Source: Dermacentor variabilis
Taxonomy: Eukaryota; Arthropoda; Arachnida; Ixodida; Ixodidae
Direction: 5' to 3'
Assembly (NCBI RefSeq): GCF_050947875.1
Contig: NC_134568.1
Coordinates: 262,054,115 to 262,118,114, forward strand
Length of the DNA: 64,000 nt
A program made the position numbers and the translations under genes. Positions 55,367 to 64,000 of the stretch are shown here, piece by piece. Below the pieces are notes generated by a model. It saw only the letters and a program-made list of their open reading frames with translations. It was not told the origin of the DNA and made no database searches. Every line of letters begins with the position of its first letter. Positions within the stretch are counted from its first letter, which is position 1.

Positions 55367-55626
55367 CACTCTTAAACAAATTTACACCCTTTGGGTCGTA
55401 TGTTGCCACACAACAATAATCATCTCTCTTGTCCGCATTTCTTTTCTGTAATGCTGTGAACCCGCTACTTCCAAGTCACGAATGGCATGCACGTTATCAG
55501 CATGACAGAGCATTCTCGACAGGAAAGTAGCGAGGGCAGCGTTTACAAGAAAGGAAACGCAAGCAAGACTGAGGACGATTATTGTTGTGTGGCAAGACCC
55601 AAAAGGGCTAAATTTGTTTAAGAGTG
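55367..55626. mobile_element. MITE of 260 bp with about 49-bp terminal inverted repeats
   Basis: It begins cactcttaaacaaatttaca and ends with the complementary aaatttgtttaagagtg. The inverted repeats extend to ccacacaacaataatc (left, to about 55,423) and gattattgttgtgtggc (right, from about 55,576). No ORF of its own. No clean target duplication is seen, so the superfamily is open. Confidence 0.75.
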
Positions 55627-55869
55627 TACACCTAATTCTTCCAGCTCTGTTCCCCAATAAAAACCCAGAAAGTGTGGTAAAGAAAGTTTTTCGAACACAG
55701 ACTTTTTAAAAGAGAGCATTTTAGAGCAAGCGGTTTCTGAAGTGGGCAATAATTCATCATAGGTTATTAAAAGGTATTACACTGGAACTGACGTCCCGTT
55801 ATTGCTGCAGCTACACTTTTAATAGATCTTTGTTCATAATTTTCTCCCGACATTATTCTTTTGTAGGAG

Positions 55870-57920
55870 ACTTGCCTCTCAAATGGCCAAGATTTTCACA
55901 TAAGAAATTATCGTTCATTTCAATTGGACCGTCGACCGAAAGGCGGAGGACTTGCTTTCTTGGTAACAACTAAACTATGACACAAACCAGAATATCTGGT
56001 CAGTCTACGTCTACGGAGTGCGAAATATCAGCAATAAATGTAACCATTTCTGGTTGTTCCTCATCTTCCTGAGTTAATACACATTTTCCCACAGTTGTTC
56101 AGGACATTCGTTACCTGGATCTTACCTTGTAGGAAAAAAATCGTGATAGACGGAGACTTTAATACGCATAATGTGTCTTGGGGTTTAAACGCGGACTCAT
56201 GTGGAAAGCGATTGTCAGACTGGGCAATTAAACAAAATTTTTGTTGCTTAAACACGAAAGTAGTTACGTTTATTCAAGGTCTTTCTAAATCAGTATTGGA
56301 TCTAACGTTTGCCAGTTAGGGGATTTCCGTCACTTCTTGGTCTACTGTCGACTGTGCCTCAAACAGCCATGCGGCTTTGCCCTGCATAAAACATTCCTTT
56401 AAAACGTCTCAATTTAATGTTCACATAGATAAAAGTACTACCTCTCCTTCGTGGAATTCGGAGTGTACGCGGGATTATAGACTACGAAAAGCCGCTGTAA
56501 AAAGCTCATTTACAATCAGTGTCTTAGCAACTGGAGTGATTATAAGTTCGCAGCTGCTACCTTCAAGAGAACAGTATCGAATGCCAAGACGAGTATGATG
56601 AAAAACATCATGACTTCCTCTCTAAGCCCAGCAACAGAAAAACTATGCTCAGATTCCTTCGATATAGAAAGTTCGTACCAACAGCAGCGAATGTTTCGTC
56701 GATAAATTTTTCGCCACACGAGATATCTGCTTCTTTAGAATTCATAAGAAAGGGCTTAGAGCAACGCTGAACATCACGTTTGCGGAATGGGCCACTAAGG
56801 CTTCCCATCGCAGATGACATTGTGGAAATCACAGTGTCAGAGCTTTCCAATACCGTTAGCTATCTGCCTGCCTCAGCCCCAGGCCCTGACTGCATTTCCA
56901 ATGCCATGCTAAAAATTTTGTTTGCAATGTCTCCTGAAGACCTACGGATCGAATTATTCTTTAAAAATGCTTGGATTCCTCCAGAATGGAGGACAGCTAA
57001 AATAATTCCGCTACCGAAAAAAAAAAAAAAACAGGGGGCTGGCTATATTCCTGACAAAATTAGGCCTATTTCTCTTACGTCAGGTATGGTAAAGAGTATT
57101 AAAATAGCTTGAAGGTTGAAGGTTGAAGTTTATTTTCCTTCAAAGATGAAAAAGAGAACTGCGACAAAAGGCGGTATAAATTGATATAACCTCATGATAG
57201 ATCATATATCTTAAAATGCGTTACTGAGACCAAGTGAGCGCATGTAGACTTGGAAAGCCGTATGAAACTTGCTCGGCATAGGAAAGAATTTAGCGCTTTA
57301 GTGACTCTCGACATAGCGAAAGCGTATGATAGCGTCGAGTACCCACTACTGCTGGACAGACTACAATGCTACAATTTTTCTACGGAAATATTACGGCATG
57401 TGTTTTCGAATTTCCAAGAAAGAGAGAATTCCATTGTTTTGAAAACGGCTTTCCTTCAACAAAGTCAAAGCAAACAAGAGGAGTGCCCTCAGGGTCTGTT
57501 CTGTCTCACGTACTATTTTAGCCATTGATGAGTTCAGTTCCACTGTGCCTGGATGTGAATCTGTATGCCTATGCAGACGACAGCGCATTTTTTGCGGCAG
57601 CGAGAGATATCAATTCATTTTAACTGTCTTTACAAACGTACATCTGTACTCTAGAGACATCGCTTCACAATCGTCACCTGTCACGCAACGTAAACAAAGG
57701 TGCAGCACTTGTCTTTATGCTTTCCGGACTAATAGAGTTATCATTAGTATATGGTCAGAGAAACATTCCCCAGGTAGAGTTGCTTAAGTACCTGGGTATC
57801 ACATATATGACTGAAAACTTAACTGGTGCTCTCACATAGGAAATATTGCAACTAAAGGGACACGAGACGTAGGTATACTACGTAGAATGAGTAACCGGAA
57901 TTCTGGTATGCGACACACAC
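55870..57920 (+). pseudogene. ORF2 endonuclease and RT of the large I-like LINE, before the RTE insertion
   Basis: Endonuclease: RPKGGGLAFLV, KKIVIDGDFNTHNVSWG (catalytic GDFN, about 56,140-56,190) and SKSVLDLTFAS. RT: LPASAPGPDCISNAMLKIL (about 56,865-56,920), PEWRTAKIIPLPKKKKK, DKIRPISLTSGMVK, TLDIAKAYDSVEYPLLLDRL (first catalytic Asp, about 57,305-57,360), ECPQG (motif B), LYAYADD-like about 57,560, and LLKYLGITYM (about 57,780). Stops and shifts throughout. A piece at 57,105-57,150 (ggttgaaggttgaagt) may be a small insertion. Confidence 0.75.
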
Positions 57921-57931
57921 ATTATGATTTA

Positions 57932-59509
57932 ATCATCATCGTCATCATAATCATCATCATCAGCCTGGTTACGCCCACTGCAGGGCAAAGGCCTCTCCCA
58001 TACTTCTCCAACAACCCCGGTCATGTACTAATTGTGGCCATGCAAACTTCTTAATCTCATCCGCCCTCCTAACTTTCTGCCGCCCCCTGCTACGCTTCCC
58101 TTCCCTTGGAATCCAGTCCGTAACCCTTAATGACCATCGGTTATCTTCCCTCCTCCTTACATTTCCTGCCCATGCCCATTTCTTTTTCTTCATCTGAGAA
58201 TCTGAGATCTGAGAATGCCTGCCAAACGCACCCCAGGACATTCTTATTCTTCTGATTATTTCCGTCTCATGATCCGGATCCACCGTCACTACCTGCCCTA
58301 AGTAGATGTATTCCCTTACCACATCCAGTGCCTCGCTACCTATGGTAAATTGCTGTTCTCTTCCGAGACTGTTAAACATTACTTTAGTTTTCTGCAGATT
58401 AATTTTTAGACCCACTCTTCTGCTTTGGCTCTCCAGGTAAGTGAGCATGCATTGCAATTGGTCCCCTGAGTTACTAAGCAAGGCAATATCATCAGCGAAT
58501 CGCAAGTTACTAAGGTATTCTCCATTAACTCTTATCCCCAATTCTTCCCGATCCAGGTCTCTGAATACCTCTTGTAAACACGCTGTGAATAGCATTGGAG
58601 AGATCGTATCGCCCTGCCTGACGCCTTTCTTTATTGGGATTTTGTTGCTTTCTTTATGGAGGACTACAGTGACTGTGGAGCTGCTATCGATATCTTTCAG
58701 TATTTTTACATACGGCTCGTCTACACCCTGGTTCCGTAATGCCTCCATGACTGCTGAGGTTTCGACCGAATCAAACGCTTTCTCGTAATCAATGAAAGCT
58801 ATATATAAGGGTTGGTTATATTCCGCACATTTCTCTATCACCTGATTGATAGTGTGAATATGGTGTATTGTTGAGTAGCCTTTGCGGAATCCTGCCTGGT
58901 CCTTTGCTTGACAGAAGTCTAAGGTGTTCCTGATTCTATTTGCGATTACCTTAGTAAATAGTTTCTAGGCAAGTGAGAGTAAGCTGATCGATCTATAATT
59001 TTTCAAGTCTTTGGCGTCCCCTTTCTTATGGATTAGGATTATGTTAGCGTTCTTCCAAGATTCCGGTACGCTCGAGGTCATGAGGCATTGCGTATACAAG
59101 GTGGCCAGATTCTCTAGAACAATCTGTCCACCATCCATCAACAAATCTGCTGTTACCTGATCCTCCCCAGCTGCCTTCCCCCTTTGCATATCCCCCAAGG
59201 CTTTCTTTACTTCTTCCGGCGTTACCTCTGGGATTTCGAATTCCTCTAGACTATTTTCTCTTCCATTATCGTCGTGGGTGCCACTGGTACTGTATAAATC
59301 TCTATAGAACTCCTCAGCCACTTGAACTATCCCATCCATATTAGTAATGATATTGCCGGCTTTGTCTCTTAACGCATACATCTGATTCTTGTCAAGTCCT
59401 AGTTTCTTCTTCACTGCTTTTAGGCTTCCTCCGTTCCTTAGAGCATGTTCAATTCTATCCGTATTATACTTCTTTATTTCAGCTGTCTTAAGCTTGTTGA
59501 TTAACTTCG
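57932..59509 (-). mobile_element. RTE-clade LINE, 5'-truncated, inside the I-like LINE
   Basis: Flanked by an 11-bp duplication ATTATGATTTA at 57,921-57,931 and 59,510-59,520. Tail (TCA)n at the low end, cagcctggttacgcccactg as 3' end, 5' truncation in the linker at 59,509 (minus orientation). It matches the 18 kb copy but has lost coding capacity. Confidence 0.92.
57969..59414 (-). pseudogene. RTE reverse transcriptase with stop and internal deletion
   Basis: Two frames: 58,965-59,414 (linker to ILIHKKGDAKDLKNYRSISL, stop after LLSLA) and 57,969-58,841 (AFIDYEKAFDSV, KKGVRQGDTISPMLF, RFADDIALLS, then FGRHSQI). After FGRHSQI the next conserved block is KKKKWAWAG, so about 75 codons of the thumb (KRKVYNSC to VNNILVEI in the intact copy) are missing, joined by a short repeat tctgagaatctgagatctga at about 58,195-58,215. 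Catalytic motifs remain. Confidence 0.85.
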
Positions 59510-59520
59510 ATTATGATTTA

Positions 59521-59861
59521 CCGCATCTATATTCGACCGATACTAGGATTTGGCTGTGTTTTGTTCTCTGGAAATGAAAAATATAGAATAAGCGCACTTG
59601 TTGTTTCAGAGAGAGAACCTCTTCGACTTTGTTTAGGTCTTTCTAAATTCGTTGTTAATAATATTTATACCATGAAATGCGCCTACCTTCTCTTCACAGG
59701 AGATTCCGCATGCTTACAGTTCCAACCTACTTAAAAACTTATGAATCTCCTCTACGACGTACACAATATGCACTTATTATTGATCCAAATTCATTTTTGA
59801 GAACACGTGACCCCGGTTGTTTACCCCCCAGGTTGTATCTGTGTAGGCACAATTAGCACCT
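59521..59861 (+). pseudogene. RT end of the large I-like LINE, after the RTE insertion
   Basis: YRIYIRPILGFGCVLFSGN, VSEREPLRLCLGLSKF and RRTQYALIIDPNSFL resume the protein of the I-like LINE just before its RNase H. The region then breaks at the TTAA element (59,866). Confidence 0.65.
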
Positions 59862-59865
59862 TTAA

Positions 59866-61990
59866 AGGGAAGCTGAAAGCTTTTCCAGAAAAAGCGAGTG
59901 AAGAGCGGTACGCCGTGGTTTTCAACCCTCTGAATTCGAATATCGCATCGAAATTGAGCGAAAGAAAGCGCAAACATATTTTATTTCGACGAAAAGTGCA
60001 GCAGCAGACACGCCCAGCTCGCGCGCCTCGTTTCCACCTCTGATTGGTCGGGCGCCTTGTGACGTCAACAATTGCGTTCGTCCGGACCGACTGCTGCCAC
60101 TACACACGAAGCACGGTGCAAAATAGTTTGGTGGTGTTTTGCTGAGACGGGGGTCATGGAAATTTTCGAGAGCTTGCGTTTCTCTGAGGAGTTCGGCTTT
60201 AAGTCCAAACTCTACGAGAGCGATTTTGCGCACAACGGTGACGGGCGACGGCTTCGAGCGACAAAACGGGCCGTCGCTTGAACAAATCGCTCGGTGTTAT
60301 CGCCCGATCGCTCGTTTCTAGAAATATAGAACTCGTCGCTCGTCGCCCGGAAATTCTATGAGCGACTAGCCAATTGTGCGAAGCCGAAACTGGATGTACA
60401 TAACTCAAATACTACTGTTTGTCGCACGGAACGAGCAAACTATTGAATTTTACACGTGCAAGAATAAGAACCTAGTGCAAGACCTTCAGAAATATTTTGT
60501 GCGCCTTCTTCAGTAAAGTACATCAACTTAAATTGATAAAGCATGCGTCACGCTAGCTTCGGCGCGTATATTGCTGCCCTCATACCGGGAAGTCGTCGCT
60601 CAAAGCCGTCGCTCGCATGGAGTTCGGCTTGCAGACGACGAGTGAACGCGACAGCCATCGCCTCGCTTGTAGCGCTGTCGCTCTCGCGTGCAAGATCACT
60701 TGCAAGGGGTTTATACTTGTACATACTACACGTACGTACATACTTGTTCATACTACATGTACGAGCCGATTGCGAAGAGCCGGCCTCTCCAAGAAGCAAA
60801 AAATGCTGGTGCAAGCACTGCTTTCCACGCGAACGAAGGCGAAGTGTTAGCATCTCCTTGTGTTGGAAATGTTCTTTGGCGAGTATGTTTTTTGCTAAGC
60901 TGCATTCAGCGTTCCAGTGAGTACGTTTCTGGGCAAACAACTTTAGTGTTATGTTCCTGCATGCCTCCTCGTAGAAAGTAAGCATTTCAGCATTTCTTCA
61001 GCATTTGTGCGCTGCCCCAAAGCTGTCAGCAATCTACACAGACGGTTTAAACGCGGGAAAAGTTTACCGGCTGTTGTAGCACGTGTAGTATAGAACATTC
61101 ATCAGCGCGCCATCCGCACGCTACTCGTAACCGGCGAATTCCATCGGCTACGTGAGATAGTCGGTTTCTTATGTGTGCGAGAGAAGGGGGAGCGCAGCGT
61201 CTTGGCGTGAGCAGGCTTTCCAACACATGCAAACTTTACGCTTGCACTGCGTTATGGTAGCTGCATGCAGGCTGTTTCACAACACACGTGCGAATAGAAA
61301 ATTCGGGGCGCTTGGCGATGAAACCTGCGTCAAGGGTGGGCGATAAACATGCACCCTCCGTTCAGCGTGCTATTTTTTTTAGGAGAACCCAAAGCACGCA
61401 TTATTGATAAACTCCGGTAGTAATCGTCACGGAAGTGGTTAGAGCACAACGCTGTTGTTCTTGAGCGCTTGAAGTTGTTTCTCTTCACAGCAGCCTCCCA
61501 CTTAGCTCAAAGCTTCTTGTCTTGCAGGAACTAATGGAACATCGGAACATCGTCGCGGCCGCTGGTGTTCCTGCAAGCGTAGGCTGCACAGAACGCCGGC
61601 ATGATCGGCCTACACGTTCAATTGATGCTGCGCACGTCAACTACCACTCCTATATACACACAAATAAAGGAATGTAGGGTCGAGCAAAGCAGATTAGGAC
61701 GGCACGCACGCGGAGATAAGCCCGGTGAGGCACGGTCGCGGACACTGCGAAGGAGCGGAACACCAGTGTTGACGTCACTAAGCCGCGGTTTCCTGTCTCC
61801 GCTCGCATCGTCAGCGTCAGCAGCAGCGCGCGGCGCTCGACGGGGGGCGGAGCTACAGCGCAATTTTAACCGACGATTGCGTCGCTCCTTAGTGAAAAAT
61901 CCCCCCCAAAATTTTACCTTCATGGTTTATAAGGTTCCCGCATCCGTATATGAGCGTCTTATTGAATTCTACAAACTCTTCAGCTTCCCT
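59866..61990. mobile_element. Second TTAA-flanked DNA transposon (non-autonomous)
   Basis: Ends AGGGAAGCTGAA at 59,866-59,877 and the complement at 61,979-61,990, with TTAA at 59,862-59,865 and 61,991-61,994. It splits the I-like LINE between RT and RNase H. The inside is CpG-rich, with a short ORF at 60,156-60,281 (MEIFESLRFSEEFGFKSKLY) and no transposase. Same TTAA-AGGG start as the THAP element at 33.4 kb but a different end sequence, so a sister family. The short inverted repeat match (12 bases exact) makes the boundaries less certain than for the first. Confidence 0.6.
60245..60612. repeat. 18-bp inverted repeat pair inside the second TTAA element
   Basis: gcgacggcttcgagcgac at 60,245-60,262 matches the complement of 60,595-60,612 at 17 of 18 positions. 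It could mark a small nested MITE; no target duplication was found. Confidence 0.35.
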
Positions 61991-61994
61991 TTAA

Positions 61995-62985
61995 ATGTTC
62001 GCCTTAGGGAAATCATTGAGTTTGATAGGTCCACGTTGTCGCTCAAAATTAAATTTGCTTGCATCTTTCTCCATAACGCTAAATTGCTGTCCCTAACATA
62101 TTTGCATGCCCTTTTGCAAGACTATTTGGTTCATTTCCCAATTAATATAATAGCGACTGATATTTTGTGGTCTGAAGAGAAGGGAGGCGTGGGAACCTGC
62201 TCACCATCCTTTGAATGGTCTTATTCACTTCGCCTGCCTGCAAAATTATACATCAGCTTTTCAGGCCGAATTTCTGGCAATATGAAGCAGCAGAAGCTTG
62301 ATATGGGCGATATGGTTAACTTTTTTTTTTCTGGCAATAGCTCTTGCTTTGCGAAAGATACCCCATCATGTTTCAAAAGTTATGGTCACACGTTCTCTTT
62401 CTGTATGCAGCGCGCTTAACGCGTTTACAATTTCGGCAGCTTTGAACACGTTTTACACATTGGCTCCGCCACACTTAAGTTTGGTTTATTTATTGTGGGT
62501 ACGAGGCCACCGAGACATTCATCATAATGAAATAGCCGATCCTTTAGCTCTAGCTTCTTTAAAAGGTCCGGTGATACCTGTGCTGCCGGCACCTTCGCAC
62601 ATCACTGCAGCCAGATATAGGCAGTTTTTTTTGACCGAAGACAAAAAAAAAAAAAAGCCTCTCATTACGAAAATCTACAGACTTTATGCATCTAAATTTT
62701 TCTTGAAACCAAGAATGGTGTCCTAAGCGGCAATTAGAAGTATCATTTACAAGGCTGCGTTGCCGTATTCGACCGGTTCATTTTTACTTGCACAGATGTG
62801 ATCTGGCGGCATCCCGTTTATGCTACCTCTGCAATGAGCCGGAATCCATCGGTCACTTTTTATTATCGTGTCGGCAATTTTCTACTCATCGAAAACAGTG
62901 TTTTGAAATTCCGCTTAGAAATCTAGGACTACCTTTATGCAGTACCGTTATACTCGCACTTGAAGCAACGGTATTGGGATAAAGC
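61995..62985 (+). pseudogene. RNase H and C-terminal finger of the large I-like LINE
   Basis: ATDILWSEEKGGVGTCSPSF (about 62,155-62,215, first Asp), YSLRLPA, then FLAIALALRKIPHHVSKVM and SLSVCSALNAFTISAALNTF, LLWVRGHRDIHHNEIADPLA (about 62,492-62,550), VIPVLPAPSHITAARYRQFF, and the finger CYLCNEPESIGHFLLSC (about 62,820-62,870). RNase H removes template RNA. Stops, poly-A runs and shifts break it into at least three frames. Confidence 0.75.
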
Positions 62986-63415
62986 TTGAGGAACGTTTGC
63001 CGGGCCATTTATAATTTCCTCTGTGAAACAAAAAAGCTCCCTTATCTATATTTCGCATTTTCCATGATCGATTTATTTCTCCTTCAATAAATTATAAATT
63101 TTGATATTTCGAAAAGTAAAAACGCAAATTCACAGTTAAAATATTATTATTATTATTCCCAGTTTAACTTGCTCATTCTTACGTATATCTTTTACGTATT
63201 TTACTAATAAGTTCTTGTAGCTATTCCTATCTAGGCAAGGCTGGCTACCTACTTTATTAAATTTTTTTATCCGTTTATTTTTCATCTTCAATTCATTTAT
63301 TTCACTTTTTGTTATCTATTTTATATATTAACTAATTTATTTATTTTTTCAATCATATTACCACGCGGTTCGTGGCCTATCCCCCACCGTGGGTTTGTGT
63401 CATTAATTAAGGCGG
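62986..63415 (+). mobile_element. 3' UTR of the large I-like LINE
   Basis: AT-rich, ending gtggcctatcccccaccgtg then ggtttgtgtcattaatt, matching the other two termini of this family, before the trinucleotide tail. Confidence 0.7.
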
Positions 63416-63483
<68 letters not shown>

Positions 63484-63520
63484 TCGTCATAGTCATCATC
63501 ATCAACAACAACAACAACAA
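63416..63520 (+). repeat. Trinucleotide repeat (ATC)n(GTC)n(ATC)n(AAC)n
   Basis: About 105 bases; LINE tail extended and interrupted, with abrupt switches between atc, gtc and aac units. Confidence 0.95.
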
Positions 63521-64000
63521 GAGCTTCACAAGGCGACACTTCACTACCAGTTGATCAACAAAGTACGGCAGTTTGGTCGTGGGGGCATTCTTTGCGGTTC
63601 GCCAGACCAGGCCTATGCCACTGACTTTGTCAAATGTACAGCTTTTGTCTTGCATCCTCCGAGGTACTTCATTCTTGCACGCTTAGCTTCTGTTAAAGGA
63701 CTAGTTCGTGGGGTTGACTGGAGTCCCCTTCAGACATTTTACCAATGTTTACTGCAGCCGGAGCCGTGTCATTCGTTGCTCTCGGTTGTCTGAAAAAAGA
63801 AGATCATCATAGAATCAGACATTGTTACCTTCGCTGGAACAACTCGTCCGACAGAGATCAAAGCATGGCCGCTCATTTACCGGTTTGAATCGCTATCTCC
63901 TCGCCCCCTTCAGTGTATTAAGCGTTGGCGCTGCGGGCATAGGATTAAGGGATACCGATCGGTTCCTCGCTGCTAAAAATGGGGACAAAACCACGAATGA
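63521..64000 (+). mobile_element. Start of another I-like LINE copy, ORF1 part, running off the window
   Basis: ELHKATLHYQ-like, NKVRQFGRGGILCGSPDQAY, LARLASVKGLVRGVDWSP, then TTRPTEIKAWPLIYRFESL and CIKRWRCGHRIKGYRSV. It aligns with ORF1 of the large copy from its residue about 70 (LQKASPHFRQITEVRQFGVL). The first finger has Arg in place of the second Cys, and a frame change lies near 63,795. It begins directly after the microsatellite, so it is 5'-truncated or joined there. Confidence 0.75.

Larger units (their letters stand above)
53820..63415 (+). mobile_element. I-clade-like LINE with RNase H, repeatedly interrupted
   Basis: A long plus-strand LINE: 5' UTR from about 53,820, ORF1 gag with zinc knuckles (54,004-54,832), endonuclease (about 55,870-56,320), RT (56,780-57,920, continuing at 59,510-59,860), RNase H (about 62,150-62,640), C-terminal finger (62,788-62,982), and a 3' UTR ending in the large trinucleotide repeat at 63,416. 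It is interrupted by a MITE (55,367-55,626), an RTE LINE (57,932-59,509) and a TTAA element (59,866-61,990). RNase H together with a gag-type ORF1 indicates the I group. Confidence 0.8.

Overview
This window looks like repeat-rich eukaryotic DNA, most probably from a hard tick (metastriate Ixodida such as Rhipicephalus or a relative). The evidence is several tRNA-headed SINE copies of the Ruka type known from Rhipicephalus, several tick-like non-LTR retrotransposon families, very long introns or intergenic spacers without operons, and abundant microsatellites. The species is an inference. Almost everything I can name is a mobile element. Only two possible host-gene pieces are visible: a SAM-domain terminal exon at the left edge (27-269, minus) and a weak three-exon model at 38,958-39,815 (minus).

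Layout. 0-2 kb: SAM exon, a degenerate CGTCGT-rich tract and an inverted pair of SINE heads. 2.6-11.2 kb: a near full-length RTE-clade LINE (minus) split by a complete but decayed Ty3/Gypsy LTR retrotransposon (3,498-9,075, plus). A 4-bp target duplication lets the empty site be read in frame. The 5' LTR of the Gypsy element itself took a further LINE-tail insertion. 11.7-15.5 kb: a second LINE family (minus) with gag-like ORF1 and EN/RT ORF2. 18.07-19.54 kb: a young 5'-truncated RTE insertion with an uninterrupted 446-codon RT ORF and 13-bp target duplication. 20-33 kb: mostly unassigned DNA with CpG-rich blocks, LINE tails, a compound microsatellite and a tandem array of B-box-like modules. 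33.37-35.36 kb: a TTAA-flanked DNA transposon carrying a THAP ORF and a convergent second ORF. 35.40-36.37 kb: a LINE insertion with the inverted-5'-half structure of twin priming, sitting inside a SINE. 40-46.2 kb: LINE remnants, including a CR1/Jockey-like LINE (minus) whose ORF1 starts with a 2A-like peptide motif. 46.2-48.9 kb: a cluster of Ruka-like SINEs with a large inverted pair ending in (AT)46. 52-64 kb: I-clade-like LINEs with RNase H. The main copy (about 53.8-63.4 kb, plus) is interrupted by a MITE, an RTE copy and a second TTAA element, and a further copy starts at 63.52 kb and leaves the window.

How the parts work together: RTE and I/CR1-type LINEs supply endonuclease and reverse transcriptase. 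The SINEs have Pol III promoters of tRNA origin and presumably borrow a LINE machinery. The Gypsy copy has gag, protease, RT, RNase H and integrase, but with many stops and no env. The nesting order gives relative ages. Of the elements seen, only the RTE copy at 18 kb still has a long open frame, and it lacks its endonuclease.
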